Shown: piece by piece, positions 13,801 to 24,900 of the stretch
How the letters are laid out: every line of letters starts with the position of its first letter
How positions within the stretch are numbered: position 1 is the stretch's first letter
Source: Certhia americana
Lineage: Eukaryota > Chordata > Aves > Passeriformes > Certhiidae
Assembly: GCA_018697195.1 (NCBI GenBank)
Contig: CM031864.1
Coordinates: forward strand, 22,257,943 to 22,321,942
Reading direction: 5' to 3'
Length of the DNA: 64,000 nucleotides
Position numbers and translations under genes: made by a program
Notes under the pieces: generated by a model
What the model saw: the letters and a program-made list of their open reading frames with translations, nothing else
What the model was told of the DNA's origin: nothing
Database searches by the model: none

Positions 13801-14663
13801 TGTGAGCATGTATCGGTCATTTTGTACACATGGGGTTGTGTGTGTTGTTACATTTCTGTAGCTCCTTGTATTTACTTTAGAAGTTACTCTAAAGAGACAC
13901 TTTAGTTATATAAGGATTATATTTGTGCAGGGGTTTTTAATAACAATACATGTTACCTTCCTGGGCAGCTATTGTACTCATGAGTGTAGGCAAGATGGGA
14001 ATATTGTAAAGTCTTGGTGTTTTATCAACTCCATTAAATAACAATGTAATCATACAAAATACAAATGCTACACTACTGCCATGGAAACCTTAACACTTTC
14101 CTTCATGACACCCCCAGATAAATTGTCCAAAATGAGCAAAAATTACTGTCCATAATTGCTCATGCTTTTCTAGCAGGACTTAAATCTATATTTATTCAGC
14201 CAGCACTTGAATTAACTAGTTTTTAGGAAGAAAAATATGAAGACAAACCCCTTTGTAGCATATCTGAGAGCATCTTGTCTGGGACATTTCATGTACTCTA
14301 AAGGTACAAAAATTGGAATTTAAAAATCTTATTAAAATGCCATTCACCTCAGATCTGATTAGCAGCATCAAGAGCTGAGAGAATGGGCATTAAATTTACC
14401 AAGGCATCTCTTACATATTTCGTCATTCTGAAAGAAAACTTAGGCAAGTGACTGAACTAGAACATATATGCTTTACTCCAGGAAAAAAAAATTCAGTGAG
14501 CACACAAAGTACAATATCTGCTTCAGAAGAGGTGTTGTTACATCTATACTTACTTTCTTCACCATGTAAAGAATAACCTACTACATTCTGTGGGAGCTTG
14601 CACTACTTTTCAGCTGTGAGTACTTTTTATAAACCAAGTTTAGATTCTTGTTGGAAGAAATAA

Positions 14664-17401
14664 TGAACTATCAATAGTTGTCCAGCCTTTATGAGCCACT
14701 CAAGGTACAGTAGCTCTATTGTTACCTGTTATTAGTCATCTCTTTTTCAGAGTGTTGAGTCTACATTTGTTTCTTGCATGGAAGCCCTTTTATGACTCTG
14801 AATATCCATAGAGTCCTTTTCTAAAACTTCTTTTCAATCTCTACTGTAGTCTGTCTCACTCAAGAGGAGAACTTCCTACCAGGCAACTTTGTTTTTTTTT
14901 TTCTTACTGCTGTTACACACTGAAAAAAAAAAAAATAGAAAAAACCTGATGCATATCGGATGTTTGCATTTTGGTTCATGGACTGTATAGGAGATGAAAA
15001 ATCTCATATCATATTAGATATTGTTGCAATACTGGTCTTTGTTTAGCAAATGATGTTTTGAATTCCAGGAAATGACCTTGTAAAAATGGAAGTAAGAAAA
15101 GGAAATTTGCTTGTGTTAGGCTGGGAAAATGAAGAAAGTTAGTGCAAACAAAGGGGAATGACAGAGGCTGAATCAGAGAAAGGTGGGGACTTTCACAGGA
15201 ATGTGTGGAGTGTGGGGAGAAGGTGCCTGACAGTTTTTCAGTCTAGTGATACCCACTTCCCAAATACTCAATAATCTTGTGAGTTCTACCAGAACTGATT
15301 TTTTTTTTTTTTAATTAAAAATCTCAGCAAGACCAAGCCCCCCTATTTGTACTTTGTATTGCTACTATTGTAGCAGAATACTACAGAGAAATCCAGGGTA
15401 CTTTAAGACAGACCATGTTTCATGTGTGACTGGACTTGAATGTCATAGAGTGCTGTAGGCAGCTGCTTGAAAGCCCCCAGCTTTTTGTCTGTGTTTTCAC
15501 CCTCCTCTTACTGGCTCCTCTGAACTGCCATTAAATAGTTCTTCCAAAGGGGCTGTTAGGATGTATGATTTTCTCTTCAGCAAGAAACGGTGATGGTGGT
15601 AAGTCACCAACAAAAGTGGTGAGGCAGAAATTAAATTCCCCGTTAACGTGGATGCTTTCAGGTTAATGGGATTAATGTTGGAGTAGAGAGAGGAGCTAAG
15701 GTTTAGGGCATTTGGAGTGCCTGGGAGTATATCAGTACAGAGAACTCCCTGCAGGATATCTTTGCCATGCACCACATCATTTTTGGTTGTAGGGTACACT
15801 TTTACTTTTGCAATACTCTGGTCCTCCTGCATGTGCTCGAATCCTAGATCTGTGTGAAACAGTGACACCCCCTATGACAGGTCGTGATGTTATAAGGAAG
15901 TACCCTGGACAGGTTGACTGACCTCCTTCTGGTGACAGGAGTCTTTGCAAAGTGAGGGAGTGGCAGTGACCACCCTGTTCACAACAGCCAAGAAGCTAAA
16001 AACCTACGCCTGTCCTTTATACGCAGCAGAACTCACATCTAATCCCAGTACGTTTCCATGAACTTTGGTTACTTCTCCTGGGCAGCAGCTTGCATCTGTG
16101 GCGTCCTCGCAAAAGCACAGACTGTCCCATAATCTGAAGTGTTTCCTGCCATAGGGTGAATGTGACTAATGCTTCTGCTGTTCTTCGACGCCTGGTAATG
16201 TATAGCTATGTGTCGGAAAATACTCTTATTTCCTGTTAGGAAGGAACACTTGGGCAAGTCTGAAAATAGATAAACAGCATCTAGCATGGGGCAATGAACG
16301 GGACTTTTTTCTTTGCATACCCTTATAGGCTCCCATTTCGCGCTGCTGGGAATGCTTCTTCATTTAACAAATGTGTGTCTGTGGCACTCCTGTGTCTCTA
16401 GGATCACTTGGCTGGAACTGCAGGAGGGCTGGAATGCCCCCTGCAGAGCCATTACGGCTGCCAAATGTGAATATGTACATTTTCATATGATTGTTTGTTT
16501 GATCCTTAGTATCCTTTACAGAGCCTACCACAAGTACGGAAATGTATCCCCTCGAAACCCAAAGAGCAGCTAGACAACCAAGCTCGAAGTGAAGGTTCAA
16601 AACTTTTTAGAAAAACAAGTACCTTGGTCCACTCTGACATGTTCCCTGCACCTCAGACCTTGGGCAGGTTGGCAAAGCCTTGGAAGACTAGTATGTCCAT
16701 CGGGATGCAAAAAAGGAAGGATATAGGACAATTCAGATTCACCCGAATTCCCAGATAGCAAGAAACTAATAAAGATCACTCAGCAAACTGTGCTGATTCC
16801 GCTCTGCACTGGTCGCGGGGGAGATCACGAACCACCCGCCTCATGCGGCTCACACCCAAGAAAAGTACTGAGCATGTAGATTACTTTAGTCACAAGAAGT
16901 GAGGAATCGTCACAAACAAAGATCGAATTCGGATAAAGTAATATAACCGCATATAACTTTCAGCCAATGAATCAAATAATTTTCGTCTAAAACGCATGAT
17001 GAGTTAAAATTTTGATAAATTGGCATTCGTCTTGATTTGGGAATACCACTCACGCACGGCCGGCCGTGCGCACCTCTGAGACAAACAATCAATATCTCTC
17101 TCGAAATGTGCTACTTATTGCTTTCGTTGCACCTGGCAACAGACGCGATTTTAGCTGCTAACAATCGCGCCTGCGGTTCCCGCAGACAAGGCCGACGCCC
17201 CTGCGGCAGCAGCTGCCGGCAGCCGCGGGGCCCCTCCCCGCCCGTGCGAAGCGCAGAGGCCTGCCCGCGCCGTTGCTCCGCGGTCCGCCGCCCCTGCCCG
17301 GCGGAGAGCGCGGAGCCGCCCGCCCCTGCCAGGCCGCGGTCCCGCCCCTGACCCTGCGGCAGAGCGCAGATGCAGTCCCGCCCGTCGCCCGCGGTCCGTG
17401 T
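14664..17401. repeat. Direct duplication, copy 1 (about 2.7 kb)
   Basis: This block starts TGAACTATCAATAG and is repeated head-to-tail from 17402. Shared landmarks in the same order include the GTTGAGTCTACATTTGTTTC stretch, TTTTGGTTCATGGACTGTAT, GTAGGCAGCTGCTTG and GTGGATGCTTTCAGG. Near the end both copies share GCTAACAATCGCGCCTGCGG (about 17155). Its last 240 bp are GC-rich and contain pieces of the ~50-bp minisatellite seen in full further right. The block ends abruptly at the junction 17401/17402. A 123-codon open frame on the minus strand (15868-15497) is not preserved in copy 2 and resembles no protein I know. Confidence 0.9.
17040..17401. repeat. Truncated duplicate of the DDX59 CpG-island edge and minisatellite
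   Basis: The GC-rich tail of duplication copy 1 carries CGCGGTCCCGCCCCTG-like and CGGCGGAGAGCGCGGAGCCG-like units that match the minisatellite at 19890-20215. It stops in the middle of a unit (...GCGGTCCGTG) and switches directly to the AT-rich start of copy 2. That is the pattern expected where either a duplication breakpoint or a failed assembly join falls inside a hard GC repeat. Confidence 0.75.
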
Positions 17402-19895
17402 TGAACTATCAATAGTGGTCCAGCCTGATGCACAACTCAAGGTTTACAGTAGCTCTATTGTTACCTGTTAGAGTTCAGTCTCTTTTGCAGAGTGTTGAGT
17501 CTACATTTGTTTCTGCATGGAATAGGCCCTTGGGCCTCTGGAATATCATAGAGCTTTTCTAACGTTCTTTTCAATCTATGACTGTAGTCTGTCCACTCAA
17601 GAGGAGAATTTCTACCAGGTAACTTGGGTTTTTTTTGTCTTAATTGTTACACACTGAAAAAAAAATAGAAAGAAATCCCTGAAACATATAGGAGGTTGCA
17701 TTTTGGTTCATGGACTGTATAGGAGATGAAAAATCCATATCATATTAGATAGGTTGCAATACTGGTCTTTGTTTAGCAAATGATGTTTTGAATTCAAGGA
17801 AATGACCCTGGTAAAATGGCACCGAGAAAAGGAAAGAATTTGGTTGTGTTAGGTGGGAAAATGAGAAAGTAGTGCAAACAAACGGGAATGACAGAGGCTG
17901 AATGGAGACAAGGTTGGGGACTTTAGCAGGAATGTGTGGAGTGTGGGAGAAGTTCCTGACAGTTTCAGTCTAGGGATGCCACTTCCCCAAATACGCAATA
18001 TCTTGTGGAGGTTCTACCAGAAAACTGATTTTTTTTTTTTAAATAAAAATCTCAGCAAGGACCATAGCCCCCTATTGTAATTTGATGCTATATGTGCAGA
18101 ATACTACAGAGAAATCCCAGTGACTTTAAGGACAGACATGTTCAAGTGTGACTGGACTTGAATGTCATTGAGTTGCTGTAGGCAGCTTGCTTGAAAGCAC
18201 CAGCTTTGTGTCCTGTGTTTTCACCCTCCTCTTACGGGCTCCTCTGGACTGGTCCTCTGGACGGCCATTAATGGTGCTTCAAAGGGGCTGTAGATGTATG
18301 ATTCTCTTTTAGCAAGAAGTGGTGATGGTGGTTAAGTCACCAACAAAAAGTTGGGAGGAAGAAATTAAATTCCCCGTCATGTGGATGCTTTCAGGTTAAG
18401 GGATAAGTTGCAGTAGAGGAGGAGATAAGTTTAGGGATTTGGAGTGCCGGAGTAATCAGACAGAGAACTCCCTGCCGGATATCTTCCAGCACCAATCATT
18501 TTGGTTGTAGGTATACTTTACTTTTGCAGATACTCTGGTCCTTTTTCCTGCATGTGCTGCGAACATGTATCTGTGTGAAAAACAGTGACACCCCCTATGA
18601 CAGGTCCTGATGTTATAAGGAAGTACCCTGGAAAGGTTTGACTGCCTCCTTCTGGTGACAGGAGTTTCTTTTGGCCCAAAGTGAGGGAGTGGCAGTGACA
18701 CCCTTGTTCACAACAGCCAAGGAGCAAAACCATCGGCACTTTGCAGCAGACTCACATCTAATCCAGTACTTTCCAGAATTGGGGTTTTCTGGGCAGCAGT
18801 GATCTGGGCTGTCTGCAAAGCACAGACTGTCCATAAGTCTGAAAGTGGTTCTGGCCCATAGTGAAATGGATAAATTCTGTGTTCTCAGACTTGTATGTAC
18901 AATAAGCTATGAGTGGGAAAATGCTGATTTACTGTTGAAAGTAACAACTTAGTCAATTGAAATAGATAAACAGCATTCATTAGCAGGTTGGGGCAATGAA
19001 CGACCTTTTTCTTGCATACCTTATGGCTCCATTTTCGTGCTGCTGGGAATGTTTTCTTCATTTACAAATGTGGGTCTGTTGGCATCTGGGCATCTGTGTC
19101 TGTAGGATCAACTTGGCGGAACTGCAGGAGGCTGGAATGACCCTTGCAGAGCCGTACGGCAAAATGTGGAATATGACAATTTTAATGTATGATTGTTGTT
19201 TGATCTTAGTATACTTTCAAGCCTAACAGCAAACAAGAAGGGGAAATGGAACCCCTGAAACAAAAGAGCAGCTACCAAACAAGCTCTAAGTGAGTTCAGG
19301 TGTAGAAAACAAAGTACTTGTCACAGCTTGACAGTTCCACTGACTCAGACCTATGGGAGTGTTGCAAGCCTTGGAAAGAAGGATGTTCTGATATGGAGCC
19401 AAAAAGGAAGGATTTATAGGAATGCAGGATTTCACAGAATTCCAAGATAAGAAGAAACAATAAAGACAACTCAGCAACTGTGCGGAGTCAGCTCGTGACT
19501 GGGTCTGCGGGGGAGATCCCGGACCACTGCCTCATGGCCCACAAAACCAAGGAAACGACGAGAAAATAGATTAATTAGAACAAGAGTGAGGGAAATCGTT
19601 TAACAACAGAAGAGGAATTCGATAATAAGGAGGAACCATGGAACTTGCAGACAATGAAACCACTAATGTCGTCTTGAAAGCGATGAATAGTTAAAAGTTT
19701 GATAAATTGGCATGCTTGATTGTGGATAACACCACGCACGCAGCTTGCGCAACTCGAGGACAAATAATATATCTCTCGATATGTGAATTATTGCCGTGTG
19801 CACCGGGCAACGAATGCGATTTTAGGCGGCTAACAATCGCGCCTGCGGTTACACGAGACAGGCGAAGACTGCGGCAAGCAGCTGCGCAGCCGCGG
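17402..19895. repeat. Direct duplication, copy 2 (about 2.5 kb, indel-rich)
   Basis: This is co-linear with copy 1 (14664 pairs with 17402; the GCTAACAATCGCGCC landmark recurs at 19828). The two differ by many one- to few-base insertions and deletions, often at short homopolymers, and by a local extra segment near 18240-18262 (CTCCTCTGGACTGG followed by TCCTCTGGAC). Substitutions are fewer than indels by eye. Copy 2 runs without a break into the full minisatellite and the DDX59 CpG island. No genes are recognisable. Confidence 0.9.
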
Positions 19896-20215
19896 TCCCG
19901 CCCCTCGCCCGGCGGGAGAGCGCTAGAGCCGCGCCCGGGCTCCGCGGTCCCGCCCCGGCCCGGAGGAGAAGAGGCGCGGAGCCGCACCGACCCGGGACGC
20001 CGGTTCCCGCCCCGCGGCGGAGAGCGCAGAGCGCCCGCACGGGCGCAGGTTTCCCGCCCCTGCCCGGCGGATGAGCGCGGAGACGCCCGCGGGCCCGCGG
20101 TCCCAGCCCACGCCCGGCGGAGAGGAGCGGAGCGCCCGGCCCGGGCGCGGTCCCGCCCCTGCCGCGGATGAGCGCAGAGCCGCCCGCCCCGGGCCGCGGT
20201 CCCGCCCGAGCCGCT
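19890..20215. repeat. GC-rich minisatellite, ~45-55-bp unit, about 7 copies
   Basis: Degenerate units begin CCGCGGTCCCGCCCC and continue GCCCGGCGGAGAGCGCGGAG, then CCGCCCG, repeated roughly seven times. Individual units vary by indels (GAGAG/GATGAG, CCCAGCC/CCCGCCC). Each unit carries CCGCCC/CCCGCCC boxes that could bind Sp1-family factors, so the array may be part of the promoter. GC richness leaves long open frames on both strands that do not look like protein. Confidence 0.85.
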
Positions 20216-20633
20216 GCCCTGCCCGCCGGGGGCCGGGCGGGAGCGCCCGCCCGCATTTTGTGCGGGGAGGCGGGCGCGGCCCGGCGGCAGCGGTTCGTGA
20301 GGCGGGCGGGGGGGGGAGCCGCCGGACTCCGCCTGCGGCGGGCGGGCGAGGTTGTCGGGCAGAAAAGGCTCCGCGCCGCATCGTCTCCCGTGGGGTGGGT
20401 GGCACTCTTGCGTGAGAGCAGGTTGGAGAGGCTGTCGTGCTGCGCGGGCCCCCTCCGAGCAGCGGTCTGTCAGCGCTGTACTCAGCGTGAGCGCTCCCTC
20501 GCATGCAGGGGTGCTGAGCGCAGAGAGGTTCTTGTGGGAGATGCTCCTTAGCGGCAAACATGAACGCACCTCCCCCGTGATCCGTGACTGCTGGGCCGGC
20601 AGCAGCGGCGGAGCAGGCGGGGCCTGCCCCGGG

Positions 20634-21052
20634 GAGCTCTGCTCTGCTCTCTGCTCTTGCTTCTCTGCATATCTGCCTTCTGCTCATGCTCTGCTCTCTG
20701 CTCTGCTCTCTGCTCTTGCGCTCTGCTCCCTGCCTTGCTCTGCATTCCCTATCTCTGCTCCTGCTCTCTGCTCTCTGCTCTCGGCTCTCGGACTCTCTGC
20801 TCCTGCTCTCTGCTCTCTGCTCTGCTCTCTGCTCTCTGCCCCTGCTCTCTGTCTGCTCCCTGCTCGCTAGCCTCCCCTGCTTCTCGTGCTCTATGCCTCT
20901 ATGCTCTCTGCCTCTGATCCCTGCTCTCGCTCTCTGCTCTTGCTCTATGCTCTCTGCTTCTTGCTCTTCGCTCCTGCCCTGCTCCTGCTCTCCGCTCTCC
21001 GCTATCCGCTCTCCGCTAGCGCTTCGCTCTACGCTCTCCGCTCTCCGCTCTG
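20634..21052. repeat. CTCTGCT heptanucleotide array (~420 bp)
   Basis: A long pyrimidine-biased run built from CTCTGCT/GCTCTCT with interspersed CTTG, CCTG and CTCCG variants. The right end drifts to CTCTCCG. The complementary strand has a continuous open frame rich in Ser, Arg, Glu and Gln (within 21167-19923), which follows from the repeat having no stop in that frame. The run sits in the DDX59 promoter region, just upstream of the proposed donor. Confidence 0.9.
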
Positions 21053-21964
21053 CCGCGGCCGCGGCTGCGCCCAGGTACACAAACACAGCTGTCTGCGCAC
21101 ACACATAGCTTCGTGTGTTTTTAAAAAACTCCCGTAAGAAGTTCGTAGAATCTGGTAGGCACAGCACAATTTGTTCAGAATAAAATTACCGTATTTTTTG
21201 TACTTTTTTACTGATAGTACGATAGCAAACGATTGGTGAGCATATCTGATGCTGTCAGAGACAAATACTGACAGTTTCAGAATATAAAAGGGGGTTATTT
21301 TTGAACACTTAATTTGGTTTGTATTATGGTGTATATTTGTCAAACTGATCGTGTTAAGTCTTTGCTTGTTTCTGGACACCATAAGCAAGCAGAGCAGGAC
21401 TCAATCTCAAACAAATCTCAAAAGTTTGCACACTTAAAATTATAAGCTGACTTAAAAAGAACAACAAAAGGAGTGACCTTGGATGGAACCTGTATTGAAT
21501 TTGACATTCTTTCCAAAACTGATTGTTTTATTAGGTTTAGGTTGGTTGGGTCTTCTTAGAAAAATGTTTGCATCTGTGGTTTCATCTTAGAAATGGGTGA
21601 ACTCTACAAGGATTTAAATATGACTGACTTGCAAAATGGATACATTTCCACACAGTAAAGCAAAGTGTTTTACTCAGCTGCAAAGACTTAATACTGACAA
21701 TTAACTGTAGATAGATCTCTATATTTGTTCCATGCTTCCACAGTTATTTTAAAATATTTCTTGACATCTACATCAACATTGTTACATTCAAGATAATTTT
21801 AAAACAGTGCTGATTCTAAATCTTTTCAGGGATTGAGAGGTGATTTCTGTGTTTGCCAGTATTTGCTAGACTTTTTTTAAATTTTTTTTTTTATTGTGGT
21901 AGCAGTAAAATGTACCCTTTTCAATAGTAATAGTTTCTAACAACTGTAACCATTTTCATTCTAG

Positions 21965-24900
21965 TGTACTGAAGCATGTTTTTACCACGATCTGTTAAAG
22001 TCAAGAGGACTGCTGATGAGGACAAAAGTTGTACAGCTAAGAAAAATAAACTGTCTTCTGGAGGATCTTTGCTAGAGGAGGCCACAGAGTTCCAGGACTG
22101 TAAGTCAGTTGGAACAGAAACTTCTGCTTCAACAGACAATTCAAGTGAAATTATACAAGAACACGCAGAACCTGCAGCTTCAGACCTTGGTGTTGCTAAT
22201 ATACCATCGGGAAAGGACAGCCAAAGTACTGAGGATGGTGGCTCTTTGGAAGAACCCATAAAATCCTTCAGCAAATCCCAGCGCTGGGCAGAGCCTGGAG
22301 AACCTGTGTGTGTTGTGTGTGGCCGCTACGGGGAGTATATCTGTGATAAAACAGATGAAGATGTTTGTAGTTTGGAATGTAAAGCCAAACACCTTCTGCA
22401 AATTCAAGCAAAGGAAAAGCAGCTAACATCTGATCAACCCACAGATTCTCAAGCAGAAGCTCACCTGCTGAACACACCTTATTTCTACAAAGATCATTCT
22501 TTTATTTTAGGTTTGCAAGATGAGCAGGTTGAGAATCTGAAACTCCAGCTGGGTATTGCTGTCCAGGGCCAGCAAGTTCCAAGACCTATTGTAGAGTTTG
22601 AACACTGTGGTTTTCCTGAAACTTTAAACAATAATTTAAAGAATTCTGGCTATGAAGTCCCAACTCCCATCCAAATGCAAATGATCCCTGTTGGACTATT
22701 AGGGAGGGATATTCTGGCTAGTGCTGACACAGGCTCTGGAAAAACAGCAGCTTTCCTGCTTCCTGTTATTATGAAGGTTTTGAAAGAGGTAATGAAACTT
22801 CAGATGGTTATAGAAAGAAGTTTGCAGCTTTGTCTGTTGGATTTCCAATGTAATGGAGAATGTGATTGCAGTGTTTTTCATTGACCTTCAGTGATTTGAC
22901 TTTTGATTGATCAAGCATTTGGTTCTTGAAGGGAGGAGGTGCTGATTATTTTTAATGCAATTGCATGTTTTTTCACTTTGGTCAGGAGATGAAGCAACTC
23001 TATCAATATTACCGATTGAACAGTTCTTGCTTGTTGAGAAAGTTAATTCAGTTCTTTGGTAAACTTCCTAAATGACTTAAAATAGAAAGTGAAAATAATT
23101 CCAGGCCCTCTGTAAGTTCTTCCTGTATCTTCATATATCAAATGGCTCAGAGAGATTTCTTGGAATTTGCATAACTTCACAGAGTAATTTCTCTTGGAAT
23201 ATGCTTGGTTGACTGTCAAATAATTGAAGAAATTTGGGGTAAAAAAATTTCTGAAATCCTCTAGTTGCACAGTCTCCACTTTTACAATGTGGGAAAAAGA
23301 ATTAAGAAAACTTCTGCTTTGTAAAGGCATGAAAGTATGATTAGAAGCAATGGCAAATAGTATTCTGTACCTTGTGTGTGGTTCAGAACTGTTTTTTGCT
23401 TTATGGGTTTTATTCAAAAAGAGAGGCATAAAAATATGTTAGAGAATTCTGGACAGGAGTCTAGTGATGCATTGCACTGTTTAGGTACATTTCTAGAATG
23501 TATATACACACCAATGTGTTTAAGCGTTTAAATGAATAATTGGAAGATTCTTTTAAGTAACTCTTTTATTCTTTGAAGTACTCTAGCAACTCCTAAACTC
23601 TACTTTAAGAATGAAAGCGTTATGTAGAAGTAGGTAAGAAAAGCTTTATACGCTCCAGTAGTTCCTCTGTCTGATTATCATTAAAGTCTGTGAGACAGAT
23701 AGATGTTTATAATTCAACAAATGTGCAATATTAGAGTCTCAATGAAAAATGCATCTGTACCCAATCTTTCCCATTCTTCATCTTCAGGGTACTTCAGGAT
23801 ACCACTTCAGGGTACAAGTTGATGTATATATGGAGAAGTAATTTTATTTTGCTGCGTAATATAATTCTCATTTTTAATGTAAGATTACTTTTTGAAAATT
23901 TGAAATTTGAAAGCCTTTTATCTAAATAATAAAGCAATTCTGCATTAATCAGGTTTTTCCTCTCCCTTCTAGACAGAAGCTCCTTCTGCTGTTATTTTGG
24001 CACCAACGAGGGAGTTGGCAATTCAGATCGAGAGGCAGGCAAAGGAGCTGATGGCCGGGTTACCCAACATGAGGACAGTTCTGCTGGTGGGGGGTCTGCC
24101 CCTGCCCCCGCAGCTGCACCGGCTCAAGCAGAGTGTGAAGGTGAGCACTGCCTGAGCTTGGAGAGCCACCCTGTCATCACATTCACAGAAAAGGAAAATG
24201 TGACTGGGGACACCTATGAACACACCAGGGTGGCTTTCTCTAAGGTGAAACATTTGTTACCTCCTGAAAATCTTAGTTACACAATTTTAAAGAAGCTTTT
24301 CCACTTCTGATTAAATATCTAATAGCTTTTTTTTGCTTTGTTTTTAAAAAGTTTCATGTGTGAGATTGCTGCTGTCAAAGACTGAAATATGCCAGTATTT
24401 TACACAAGGAGTTGAAATTGAGAGGAAGAAGTAGTTTGTTTAGAGACCTTCATTAGAGTTTTAAAAAGTTCATTTCCTCTTAGGGCTTCATAATTTAGAC
24501 TTTTTCTAGAAGTTTTCTGACTTACTTGAATGCAAGTAATTTCATGTATTACTGCCATTGTTATGTATGTGATGGAATTTTATGGTTTTTCTAGGATGGT
24601 CCTCTGTCCTTTCGTGGAATTTCTTACTCCTGTGGGCTTTTTTCCTCCTTATTTTTTTTTTTTTTCAGGTGATAATAGCAACACCTGGAAGACTTCTTGA
24701 GATTTTAAAGCAAAGTTCTGTTCAACTGCATGGCATAAAAATCGTAGTGGTGGATGAAGTAAGTTTTTATTTATCAGAACTCTATTACCTATGCAGAGTT
24801 CCTGGAAGAGTACAGTGGGTGGCTAATCTCACTTACTAAACATACAGAATGTTTGTTATAAAAATACAATGTATTTCTTAGGAGACAATTTTATTTTTTG

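Larger units (their letters stand above)
1391..14663. other. CAMSAP2-DDX59 intergenic DNA, mostly AT-rich
   Basis: No exon-like open frame with recognisable protein similarity and plausible splice sites was found. Supported contents are the microsatellite at 1817-1919, a likely MITE at 2268-2392, two copies of an exact 30-mer (1557-1586 and 5248-5277), a CR1 fragment at 4440-4830 and short homopolymer runs such as the A tract near 2714. A somewhat GC-richer block at 7200-7620 has short open frames on both strands but matches nothing I know. Conserved enhancers cannot be judged from one sequence. Confidence 0.6.
19730..21074 (+). promoter_or_regulatory. DDX59: CpG-island promoter and probable non-coding exon 1 of DDX59
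   Basis: This is the only CpG-dense block between CAMSAP2 and the DDX59 coding start. It ends with GCCGCGGCCGCGGCTGCGCCCAG followed at 21075 by GTACAC, a usable splice donor. The first coding exon has a clear acceptor at 21963-21964 just before the ATG, so a spliced 5' UTR ending at 21074 fits well. The transcription start cannot be placed. The island contains the minisatellite (19890-20215) and the heptamer array (20634-21052), so any exon 1 ending at 21074 would probably include CUCUGCU repeats in its RNA. Confidence 0.6.

Noticed and set aside
15497..15868. 123-codon minus-strand frame in duplication copy 1
   Set aside because: It is broken by indels in copy 2, resembles no known family and has no splice or promoter context. 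It is consistent with chance.
19923..21167. 414-codon minus-strand frame rich in Ser/Arg/Glu/Gln
   Set aside because: The repetitive part is the CTCTGCT array read in reverse and the rest is GC minisatellite. It lacks known domains and sits antisense in a promoter; absence of stops follows from the repeat unit.
22789..22884. Continuation of the first DDX59 coding frame past 22788
   Set aside because: The GT at 22789 is a good donor and the next exon (23973) restores the conserved PTRELA motif in phase. The extension is intron read-through.
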